A DNA stretch of 6,096 nt, taken from positions 1 to 6,096 of the forward strand of contig JAYEJW010000582.1 of the NCBI GenBank assembly GCA_034716535.1. Direction: 5' to 3'. Positions 1 to 6,057 of this stretch are shown one piece after another. The stretch is from JAYEJW01 sp034716535 (GTDB taxonomy: Bacteria; Pseudomonadota; Gammaproteobacteria; Chromatiales; Chromatiaceae). Numbering within the stretch: position 1 is the stretch's first letter; each line of letters opens with the position of its first letter. The translations under genes were made by a program, and so were the position numbers. A model generated the notes under the pieces. The model worked only from the letters and a program-made list of their open reading frames with translations. It did no database searches and was not told the DNA's origin.

Positions 1-13
1 CAGGGATGCACTG

Positions 14-820
14 ATGAGATTACCGGCACTGATGGGTTGGTGGCGCAGGCGCACCCTGGAACGGGAACGCGCCCGCGTCCTTCCCGAGCAATGGGGCGAT
101 CTGTGGACGCAGCTGCCGCTCTTGCAGGGCCTCAACCCGAAAGAGGAGCGTGCCCTGCGCGATCTAGCGCTGCTGTTCCTGCGGGACAAGACCTTCGAGG
201 AGACCGCGGGAATCGACCTGAACCATCAGATGCGCCTGTTCATTGCCCTACAGGCCTGCCTCCCGGTGCTGCGTCTGGGGCTCGACTGGTACAGCGGCTG
301 GTACGCTGTGATCGTCTATCCTGACGAGTTCGTCCCCCAGCGCGAGTGGGTGGACGAGAACGGGGTGGTCTGGGTCGCCGACGAGTCCATGAGCGGGGAG
401 GCGTGGGAACAGGGTCCGGTGATCCTCTCCTGGGCGGACGTGGAGGCGGGCCTTGAACGCAACGGGTTCAACGTTGTCATTCACGAGCTTGCCCACAAGC
501 TGGATATGCGCAACGGCGCCGCGAACGGCCACCCGCCGCTGAACAGTGGAATGCAGGACGCCGTCTGGGCAGAGAGTTTCACCCGCGCCTACCGGGACAT
601 GGTTCGGCGCGTAGACGGTGGAGAGAATACCCCCATCGACCCCTACGCAACGGAGTCACCGGCCGAGTTCTTTGCCGTCTGCAGCGAGGCCTTCTTCGAG
701 TTGCCGCACCTGCTGTCGGCCGAGTACCCCGAGGTCTACGGGCAGCTCAGGGGCTTTTATCGCCAGGATCCTCTGCACCGGCTTCCGGCTCTTCCTCTGC
801 GCCGGCCTCCGCCTCTTTAG
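14..820 (+). CDS. mtfA: MtfA-family zinc peptidase (M90)
   Basis: The 268-residue product matches the MtfA/peptidase M90 family in length (E. coli MtfA is about 265 residues) and motifs. The HELAH zinc motif puts His157, Glu158 and His161 at the active site, followed by the family's KLDMRNGAANG stretch. Glu218 in SPAEFFAVCSE is the likely third zinc ligand. The N-terminal half has the typical MRLFIALQACLPVLRLGLDW and VIVYPDEF segments. There is no signal peptide, so the protein should be cytosolic. In E. coli, MtfA binds the Mlc (DgsA) repressor and so relieves repression of ptsG; whether a Mlc exists here is unknown. The ATG at 14 follows an AGGGA ribosome-binding sequence (2-6) at good spacing; another ATG at 6 is out of frame. 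The last ~24 codons overlap the convergent protease gene, and the final 16 residues are an eight-residue duplication (PLHRLPAL/PLRRPPPL). Confidence 0.9.
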   Translation: MRLPALMGWWRRRTLERERARVLPEQWGDLWTQLPLLQGLNPKEERALRDLALLFLRDKTFEETAGIDLNHQMRLFIALQACLPVLRLGLDWYSGWYAVIVYPDEFVPQREWVDENGVVWVADESMSGEAWEQGPVILSWADVEAGLERNGFNVVIHELAHKLDMRNGAANGHPPLNSGMQDAVWAESFTRAYRDMVRRVDGGENTPIDPYATESPAEFFAVCSEAFFELPHLLSAEYPEVYGQLRGFYRQDPLHRLPALPLRRPPPL

Positions 821-1586
821 GGGGAGCGCCCGCCGCCTTACTGCCCAAGGTCAGACGACGACTTTCGTCGTCGATAGTCATCCGATAGCGGCCGAGAAAA
901 CTCATTCCCAGCAGGCCGTTGCCGCCGAGCTTGCCACCTTCGATGAAGGCCGCCTGGACCCCGGCAACACGGTTTGGGCCCAGCCACAAAGCCGGAAGTG
1001 TCCCGATGCGCGCCTTGACCTTGCCATTAGCGGTCTGCATCTCCCGCTCGCTCAAACCCGCCGTTTCAAGGCCGAGCTCTTTCGCGACGGAGGAGGGCAG
1101 CACAACGTAATCCGCCCCTGTATCCACCAACAGGGTCTGTTCGACGCGCTTTCCCTCCTTGCCCTCCAGGTGCACCCGAACTGCGTGCTGGGTACCTCGG
1201 CGGATGGTCTCGACAACGATGTCAGTCTCCGCTTCCTGTTCTTGTGCGGAGCCCTCTGCCGCGAGGCGCTCCGGCAACGTCGGTGCGGGCACGAACGGCG
1301 CCTTCTCGCCGAGGATGATAACTCGGTCGATGCCGGTCGGACTTTGCACGATCACGTGATCGAAGTTCTCAAGCAGACGGCGCAGACGGGGATAGAGCTC
1401 ATCGCTATCCGCCCGGCCGAAGGCGTCTTCGGTCTGCTCGACGCCGATGAGCGTGAAGCCGTGGGCTTCGGCGAGCCGCTCCAGCTCGTCGGCGACCGCC
1501 ACCTGGGCCGCTTCGGCTGAGGCCGATACGAGCAACAAGAGAGAGACCGAGACCTGTGCGGCGAATCGGCGGAAGCGATCGTACAT
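747..1586 (-). CDS. Secreted retropepsin-like aspartic protease
   Basis: This is a 279-residue precursor. Residues 1-26 form a signal peptide: basic MYDRFRRF, hydrophobic VSVSLLLLV, and an A-E-A cleavage site, so the mature protein is probably periplasmic. Residues 27 to about 110 form a small N-terminal region of unknown role, ending in VDRVIILG-like sequence (RVIILGEKAP) that I have only loosely compared to STN-type domains. The protease domain follows, with a single catalytic DTGA motif (Asp155-Thr-Gly-Ala) in LLVDTGADYVVLPSSVAKEL and the closing GLLGMSFLGRYRMTID segment. One motif per chain means it should act as a dimer, as in the TIGR02281/clan AA group. The C-terminal ~28 residues are a Glu/Ala/Gly-rich tail with an eight-residue tandem duplication; this tail overlaps mtfA antisense. 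The ATG at 1586 is chosen for the signal peptide; only a weak CCAGG lies upstream. putA ends 132 bp upstream on the same strand. That gap holds no hairpin with a T-run, so read-through from putA is possible. Its substrate is unknown. Confidence 0.85.
   Translation of the reverse strand: MYDRFRRFAAQVSVSLLLLVSASAEAAQVAVADELERLAEAHGFTLIGVEQTEDAFGRADSDELYPRLRRLLENFDHVIVQSPTGIDRVIILGEKAPFVPAPTLPERLAAEGSAQEQEAETDIVVETIRRGTQHAVRVHLEGKEGKRVEQTLLVDTGADYVVLPSSVAKELGLETAGLSEREMQTANGKVKARIGTLPALWLGPNRVAGVQAAFIEGGKLGGNGLLGMSFLGRYRMTIDDESRRLTLGSKAAGAPPKEAEAGAEEEPEAGAEDPGDKSP
769..816. repeat. 24-bp tandem duplication in overlapping gene ends
   Basis: Two adjacent 24-bp units, 769-792 and 793-816, match at 21 of 24 positions. 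Both begin TCCTCTGC and end CTCT. Because the unit is a multiple of three it keeps both frames open. In MtfA it reads as PLHRLPAL then PLRRPPPL at the very C-terminus, and on the other strand as AEAGAEEE then PEAGAEDP in the acidic tail of the protease. The repeat is read directly from the sequence; that it arose by slippage is inference. Confidence 0.85.
854..872. repeat. Perfect 8-bp hairpin downstream of mtfA, inside protease gene
   Basis: GACGACGA and TCGTCGTC form a perfect stem with a 3-nt loop, 34 bp after the mtfA stop codon. No T-run follows on either strand. It encodes the Asp-Asp-Glu-Ser-Arg-Arg stretch of the protease (GAC GAC GAA AGT CGT CGT), so the symmetry may be a by-product of that coding. 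It could still slow or partly end mtfA transcription, since the convergent overlap leaves no intergenic space for a terminator. Confidence 0.35.
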
Positions 1587-1718
1587 ATCAGCGCCTGGAG
1601 AACGGCAAGCGGAGTTTTTCTCAGGGCGAGCCTAGCAGCTCAGCGTCTTCGCCGCCAGGACCGAAGCGTTGCGGAGACGGCCCAACCGCACCACCCGGCG
1701 CGCTCTCAACGCCAAGAC

Positions 1719-4700
1719 TCACAACACCGACGCGCGGTCTTCCGCGCCTCGTTCGCCGAGATTCCCGTAACGATGGTAGTCGCGGCTGATGCTCTGCTCG
1801 CGCAGGTACCAGAGCAGCTCCACGCGCCCCTCCGCGAGCACGGGCGCAGGAGCGACCTGGACCCCAGTATCCTTGGCGGCGCTGTGAACCTCTTCCGGAA
1901 CGCGCTCCGGGGAGGCATAGCGAAGACGTTCGGTCTGACCGTTGCGCATCACCTCGATGAGTTCCTCGGTACTCTCCTCGACGAATTCGATGGCGGCGGC
2001 CCAACCCTCGGTCGCTTGCTCGAGCCAGTCCAGACCAGGTACGGCGGTCTCGGGCGGGATACTCAGCGTGATGGCGCATCCCAGCGAGCTCGCGGCAGCG
2101 ACCCGCGCAACCAGGTCGAAGAATCCGTCCGCGCGATGCAGCCTGATCCGCAGCTCTCTGACCGGCCGATAGCGCCGGATGTTGTCCTGGCCGAGCAGAC
2201 GGAAATGGTCGTGCTCGCGTCCGAACTCCTCGCGAGCGTTGCGCGCATAGCTGTCGAAGGCGGCAAGCGTGCGATCCACCTCTTCGGGGGAGACAGCCTC
2301 GATCCCGTTCCGGGCAGCCCTCAACCGGTCGCGCAAATCCGCCAGCAGGGGGTCATCAATCGTCTCGCCGGACGCCGCAACCGCACGATCCTCGAAATCC
2401 ATGAGCTGGGCCAGGTAGTTCGGTCCGCCGGCCTTGATCCCGGTACCGAAGGAGGACTTGCCCATGCCGCCGAAGGGCTGGCGCAGCACGATCGCACCCG
2501 TGGTCACCCGGTTGATGTAGAGATTCCCGGCACGGACCTGTTCCTGCCAGGTCTCGGCCTCGCGCTCGTCCAGGCTCTCGAGGCCCGAGGTCAGGCCATA
2601 GCCGGTCTGGTTCACCAGATCGATGGCCTCCCTCAGGTCCCGCGCCTTCATGACCCCCAGGACCGGCCCGAAAAGCTCGGTCATGTGGGTAAAGCTCCCG
2701 GCTTGCACTCCCCACTTGATGCCGGGCGACCAGAGCCGCGGATTGTGCTCCAGACGCTTGGGCATCAGGACCCAGCTCTCGCCGGGCTCCAGCTCCTTCA
2801 AGCCGCGCTCGAGTGCTCCAGTGGGTGGTCGGATCAGGGGACCGACGCGCGTGGGGCGGTCCCAGGCGGAACCAGCGGGCAGGCTCTTGACCGCGTCGCA
2901 AAGCGCGGCCTTGAAGCCGGCATCCTCATAGACCTCCTCCTCCAGAATCAGCAGCGAGGTCGCCGAGCACTTCTGGCCGCTGTGACTGAAGGCCGATTGC
3001 AGCACATGTCGGATCGCCTGATCCCGGTCCGCCATCGCCGTCACGATAGTCGCGTCCTTACCGCCGGTCTCCGCCATCAGGGTCATGTCCGGTCGGGCCT
3101 CCAGCATCCGCAGCGCGGTCTCAGTGCCGCCGGTGAGGATCACCGCGTCAACCTGGGGGTGCGCGGCAAGATTGGCTCCAACGCCGCCGCCCGAACAGGG
3201 TAGGAACTGCAGGACCTCCCGCGGCACGCCCGCCTGCCAGAAGCATTTGCACAGCTCCCAGGCCACCAGCACCGCGTCTGAAGCGGGCTTGAGGATCACG
3301 CAGTTGCCCGCAGCCAGTGCCGCCGCGACGCCGCCGCATGGAATGGCGATGGGGAAATTCCAGGGCGGAATCACCGCGACCACCCCTTTCGGTTGGGCTC
3401 TGACGCTTTCCATGCGCTCGAAGAAGAGCGCGCTGCGCCGGTAAAACTCCAGAAAGTCGACGGCCTCGGAGACCTCGGGATCGGACTCGGGGAAGGTCTT
3501 TCCTCCGTCGGCCATCGCCGCCCCCATCAGGTCGGCCCGCCGCTCCCGCACCACCTGAGCCACGTCGCCGAGGATCTTGGCCCGCCGTTTAGGCGCCATT
3601 GCGCGCCAACCTGTGGGATCGATCCGCGCGCAGTCCAGCGCCCGGGCGAGGTCCTCCTCGTCGGCCTCCCGGCAGCGTCCGACCACGACGCCAGGGCGCG
3701 ACGGGTCGCTACATTCCCGCGGCTCGCGTTGCTCCCAAATTTCCTCTGCGGACACGACCAGCGGGATCTCGGCGGCCTGTCCGTCACAGCGCGGTTTCCA
3801 ACGCTCGATGATCTCGCAGGCCCAGGCGATGTTCTGCGGCAAGGCAAAATCCGTGTCCGGCTCGTTGCGGAATCCTTCCAGACGCAGGTCTTCCTCGGCC
3901 GGCCGCGCCGCTGGCCGACGCCGATCCTGAGTGCGGCGCGGCCCCTCGGGCAGCGAGTCGATCAGATCGAATGATTCGATGAACTGGCCCGCGAGGCGCT
4001 CCCACTCGTCGCTGCCCACCTCGAGCTTGAAGGCGTGGCCCAGGAAGTTGTCCCGGCCGGTGTTCTCGTCCAGACGCCGTACCAGGTAGCCGATGGCATT
4101 GACGAAGTGCTCCCGGCGCGTGGCCGGCGCATAGAGCAGCAGGTTGTCGACCACCTCGGAGATGGCGCGCCGCTGGTGGTTGGCCATGCCCTCGAGCATT
4201 TCGAGCTGCACCGGTTCCAGCGCGTCCCGCTCCTGTGCCAGAACCAGGCCATAGGCCATGTCGAAGAGGTTGTGCGAGGCGATCCCTATGCGCACCGCTG
4301 CGATGTTCTCCGCGCGCAGTCCCTCATGGAGCATGCGCTTGAAATTGGCATCGACGTCCGGCTTGGTCTCGAAGGGTGCCTGGGGCCAACAATGCAACGC
4401 GGCCTCGACGCGCTCCATTTCCATATTCGCGCCCTTGACCAGACGGATGGTGACCGGAGCACCACCCGCCCGGACACGTCCCCGCGCCCAGCGGTTGATA
4501 CTCTTCTGCACCTCGAAGGCGTCCGGAAGATAGGCCTGCAGCGCGATGCCCGCCCCCATCTGGTCCATCCCGGGGCGGCCCAGTGTGCGCATGAAGGCCT
4601 CGGCAGTCAGGTGCATATCCCGGTACTCCTCCATATCCAGGTACACGAACTTCGGGACCTCGCTGCCGTCGGGCCGTTGTATCCGCATCCGCGCCGCCTC

Positions 4701-5411
4701 GCGGTAGAGCAGCTCTAGTCGGTCGCAGAGCACCTCGATGGTGTCCTCCCAGGCGAGGGGCGAAATCTGCGAATAGATGGTGGAGATCTTGACCGAGATG
4801 CACTCGATCTCCGGGCGTTGCAGGGCTTCGAGGTAGGTCTCGAGACGCGCCTGGGCGGCCTCCTCCCCCAACAGGGCCTCGCCCAGCAGATTGACGTTCA
4901 TCCGGAGGCCGGCCGCGTGGCGAGCGCGTAGATGTGCCAGCAGGTGCTCCTCCTCCGCGGGCAGGATGACGTTGGCCGTCTCCTCGCGCATCTTCTCCCG
5001 CACCATCGGTACCGCGACGCCCGGAAGGTAACTCCCGAAAGACTGAAAGCCCTTGAGCAACGCCTGATCCAGCGGAGTGAAGAACCGAGGAACGCCCTGC
5101 ACGTCCAGGATGTGTATCAACTGGTCCGCCGCCCGCACGGCCCGCCGCGACCTCAGCGCCTGATCGGTCATCTGGATCAGGGTCGCCTTGTCGTGCGGGT
5201 GCAGCATCATGCGCTCGAGCTCGCGCTGCTGCTTCTTCTCTTGGGGTGTCTGCAGCTCGTTGGCCCGCTGCTGCAGTTGCCGGGCCAGGTAGATGGCCTT
5301 CTGCACCCGATCAGGGAGGAACGCCCCCGGCGCGGGTCGGAACTCCGCGAGCAGGGCTCGCAGTCGGGCAGCGGCGGACTCTGTGGCTTCGGGGTAATTC
5401 GGCGCGAACAT
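1719..5411 (-). CDS. putA: Bifunctional proline dehydrogenase / glutamate-semialdehyde dehydrogenase PutA
   Basis: This 1230-residue enzyme oxidises proline to pyrroline-5-carboxylate with FAD, passing electrons to the quinone pool at the membrane, and then oxidises glutamate semialdehyde to glutamate with NAD+. Residues 1 to ~120 are a helical arm. The proline dehydrogenase barrel (~120-480) shows SVKIS (Lys208, the likely counterpart of E. coli Lys329), RLVKG (Arg323, Lys326) and YLVRR (Arg445, Arg446, proline binding). A charged linker (~485-545) leads to the aldehyde dehydrogenase domain (~545-1005), with PPWNFP (Asn685), the general base Glu781 in AETGGK and the nucleophile Cys815 in SGQKCSA. 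The 34-residue Glu-Cys spacing is normal for the superfamily. A C-terminal region (~1005-1230) ends in the conserved LREQSISRDYHRYGNLG. The ribbon-helix-helix DNA-binding domain of E. coli PutA (1320 residues) is absent, so self-repression is not expected. The reading frame is open back to 5798, but the ATG at 5411 has a strong ribosome-binding site and the family-like N-terminus; the upstream part overlaps the toxin remnant and antitoxin and is not coding in this frame. Confidence 0.95.
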   Translation of the reverse strand: MFAPNYPEATESAAARLRALLAEFRPAPGAFLPDRVQKAIYLARQLQQRANELQTPQEKKQQRELERMMLHPHDKATLIQMTDQALRSRRAVRAADQLIHILDVQGVPRFFTPLDQALLKGFQSFGSYLPGVAVPMVREKMREETANVILPAEEEHLLAHLRARHAAGLRMNVNLLGEALLGEEAAQARLETYLEALQRPEIECISVKISTIYSQISPLAWEDTIEVLCDRLELLYREAARMRIQRPDGSEVPKFVYLDMEEYRDMHLTAEAFMRTLGRPGMDQMGAGIALQAYLPDAFEVQKSINRWARGRVRAGGAPVTIRLVKGANMEMERVEAALHCWPQAPFETKPDVDANFKRMLHEGLRAENIAAVRIGIASHNLFDMAYGLVLAQERDALEPVQLEMLEGMANHQRRAISEVVDNLLLYAPATRREHFVNAIGYLVRRLDENTGRDNFLGHAFKLEVGSDEWERLAGQFIESFDLIDSLPEGPRRTQDRRRPAARPAEEDLRLEGFRNEPDTDFALPQNIAWACEIIERWKPRCDGQAAEIPLVVSAEEIWEQREPRECSDPSRPGVVVGRCREADEEDLARALDCARIDPTGWRAMAPKRRAKILGDVAQVVRERRADLMGAAMADGGKTFPESDPEVSEAVDFLEFYRRSALFFERMESVRAQPKGVVAVIPPWNFPIAIPCGGVAAALAAGNCVILKPASDAVLVAWELCKCFWQAGVPREVLQFLPCSGGGVGANLAAHPQVDAVILTGGTETALRMLEARPDMTLMAETGGKDATIVTAMADRDQAIRHVLQSAFSHSGQKCSATSLLILEEEVYEDAGFKAALCDAVKSLPAGSAWDRPTRVGPLIRPPTGALERGLKELEPGESWVLMPKRLEHNPRLWSPGIKWGVQAGSFTHMTELFGPVLGVMKARDLREAIDLVNQTGYGLTSGLESLDEREAETWQEQVRAGNLYINRVTTGAIVLRQPFGGMGKSSFGTGIKAGGPNYLAQLMDFEDRAVAASGETIDDPLLADLRDRLRAARNGIEAVSPEEVDRTLAAFDSYARNAREEFGREHDHFRLLGQDNIRRYRPVRELRIRLHRADGFFDLVARVAAASSLGCAITLSIPPETAVPGLDWLEQATEGWAAAIEFVEESTEELIEVMRNGQTERLRYASPERVPEEVHSAAKDTGVQVAPAPVLAEGRVELLWYLREQSISRDYHRYGNLGERGAEDRASVL

Positions 5412-5416
5412 GAGGG

Positions 5417-5423
5417 TCCTCCC
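5417..5423 (-). promoter_or_regulatory. Ribosome-binding site of putA
   Basis: On the minus strand the sequence reads GGGAGGA, followed by five bases and the ATG at 5411. It is the strongest Shine-Dalgarno match near any candidate start of this long open frame and fixes the putA start at 5411, excluding the 129-codon upstream extension. I could not identify a convincing -35/-10 pair in the 35 bp between the toxin remnant's stop and putA, so the promoter may lie within the remnant or further upstream. Confidence 0.75.
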
Positions 5424-5446
5424 GATAGGCCCCGATGAAATGCGAC

Positions 5447-5602
5447 CTAGGCTAATTGCAAGTATGGTCGCTTCCTTGTGATGACGCTGGTGGCGAGCTG
5501 ATCCGAAAGTCGGGCGATCCCATCGAGGACAGCGGCGTTGGGTCGCGCGGCAATCGGTTCGGTAAGGATGTGGGTATCGAATAGATACCTTAGTCGTGCC
5601 AC
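5447..5602 (-). pseudogene. vapC: Truncated VapC-type PIN toxin remnant
   Basis: From a GTG at 5602 the frame encodes 51 residues. Residues 5-16 (RYLFDTHILTEP) closely match the start of VapC PIN-domain ribonucleases, which typically begin with YLLDTNILSEP, and the following ARPNAAVLDGIARLSDQLATSVIT continues the family pattern. Asp9 is the first of the catalytic acidic residues. After Ile41-Thr42, where a family member would continue with W-H-E-L, the similarity stops; nine unrelated residues (RKRPYLQLA) follow, then TAG. A full VapC is about 130-140 residues, so roughly 85-95 codons with the other metal-binding acids are missing, and the product should be inactive. The GTG overlaps the end of the antitoxin gene by 13 bases, the usual arrangement in vapBC operons. 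The frame uses no ATG, and whether it is translated is unknown. The break lies about 65 bp upstream of the putA ATG, consistent with a deletion that joined the toxin's 5' part to the putA leader. Confidence 0.65.
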
Positions 5603-5877
5603 GAGAAATCTCTAGCGGGGCCCTTGACACGCCAGGAATCGACCTCCTCGTCGGCGAGGTCCACCGGTTCGAAATCGGGTGCTGCGCGCATCTCCCGGAT
5701 CGCGTCCGAAAAGCTCCGCCGCTGCAAACCGCCTTGGAGTGTCGCGTACTCGGCTTCCGAGAGGAGGACCGCCACAGGTTTGCCGCGACGAGTGACATGG
5801 ACCGCCTCCCCGCCGTCGACCCGATGAATCAAACCGGCGGGCAGGGTTTTGGCATCGACGATCGGCACTTTGGACAT
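5590..5877 (-). CDS. Phd/YefM (VapB-type) antitoxin, orphaned
   Basis: The 95-residue product has the Phd/YefM antitoxin layout. The N-terminal DNA-binding part contains IVDAKTLPAGLIHRVDGGEA, then VHVTRRGKPVAVLLSEAEYATL (the family's ITRxGKPVAVLLS pattern). It is followed by an acidic, probably flexible toxin-binding tail ending in RDFSWHD. Such proteins dimerise, repress their own operon through the N-terminal domain, and neutralise the partner toxin with the C-terminal tail. Here the partner, a PIN toxin gene directly downstream, is truncated, so no toxin remains in this window for it to block. The ATG at 5877 gives a family-like N-terminus (MSKVPIVDAKTL), although its upstream sequence is a poor ribosome-binding site. 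A TTG at 5928 would add 17 residues (to 112) that are not family-like and lie in the inverted-repeat end; I reject it. The protein could still repress its own promoter and affect transcription reaching putA downstream. Confidence 0.85.
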   Translation of the reverse strand: MSKVPIVDAKTLPAGLIHRVDGGEAVHVTRRGKPVAVLLSEAEYATLQGGLQRRSFSDAIREMRAAPDFEPVDLADEEVDSWRVKGPARDFSWHD

Positions 5878-5922
5878 CGACTGCCGCTTATCGGAAGAGT
5901 CAAGAAAAACCTTTCTGACAGA

Positions 5923-6027
5923 CTTCAACGACCGCTAGCCGGCCCAAGACCGAGCCACCAGGACCTTGGGAGATTTGCATCGACCTCGGTGCGCGGTTTT
6001 GGGTTGGCGCTGAGCCACATGTTAGGC
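5923..6027 (-). repeat. Imperfect inverted repeat, possible degenerate attC site
   Basis: On the minus strand this 105-bp block begins GCCTAACA (6027 downward), a perfect RYYYAAC as at the 5' end of integron attC sites, soon followed by GCTCA, also common there. It ends GTTGAAG (5929-5923), which fits GTTRRRY except for the last base. Between them, arms 5938-5952 and 5994-6008 pair imperfectly: CCCAAGACCG with CGGTTTTGGG (one G-T wobble) and GCC with GGC across a 2-nt mismatch. A competing inner pair is ACCGAG (5949-5954) with CTCGGT (5985-5990). The length is within the known attC range. The antitoxin ATG lies 45 bp after the GTTGAAG end, as in a gene cassette. Against it, the two terminal boxes pair only at AAC/GTT, and no integrase or second site is visible. 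It could also be an unrelated intergenic repeat or the antitoxin's operator region. Confidence 0.3.
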
Positions 6028-6039
6028 GATAGGCTCTGT

Positions 6040-6057
6040 TTGCCTCCCCTGAGGCAA
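6040..6057. repeat. Perfect 7-bp hairpin
   Basis: TTGCCTC and GAGGCAA form a perfect stem around a CCCT loop. Neither strand has a T-run directly after the stem, so it is not a canonical terminator. It lies just outside the attC-like block and upstream of the antitoxin. It could be the end of a gene lying to the right of the window, or incidental. The rest of 6028-6096 shows no recognisable gene. Confidence 0.4.

Noticed and set aside
618..1520. 300-codon plus-strand open frame across mtfA and the protease
   Set aside because: It conflicts with mtfA in another frame and with the protease on the other strand, both of which have clear catalytic motifs. Its own translation looks like a shadow.
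1587..1718. Possible terminator between putA and the protease gene
   Set aside because: Only a weak, bulged pairing (GTCT/CCGC with GCGG/AGAC) is present, without a following T-run on the minus strand.
1773..3203. 476-codon plus-strand open frame opposite putA
   Set aside because: It lies wholly antisense to well-supported PutA coding sequence, its translation shows no family motif, and long antisense open frames are expected in GC-rich genes.
4035..4718. 227-codon plus-strand open frame opposite the proline dehydrogenase domain
   Set aside because: It is an antisense shadow of conserved PutA sequence with no recognisable domain or convincing ribosome-binding site.
5412..5798. 129-codon N-terminal extension of putA to an ATG at 5798
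   Set aside because: The stretch overlaps the antitoxin and toxin remnant in their real frames, has no resemblance to the PutA DNA-binding domain, and a strong ribosome-binding site sits at the 5411 ATG.
5878..5928. TTG start adding 17 residues to the antitoxin
   Set aside because: The added residues do not fit the Phd/YefM N-terminus, and the TTG falls within the GTTGAAG end of the inverted repeat.
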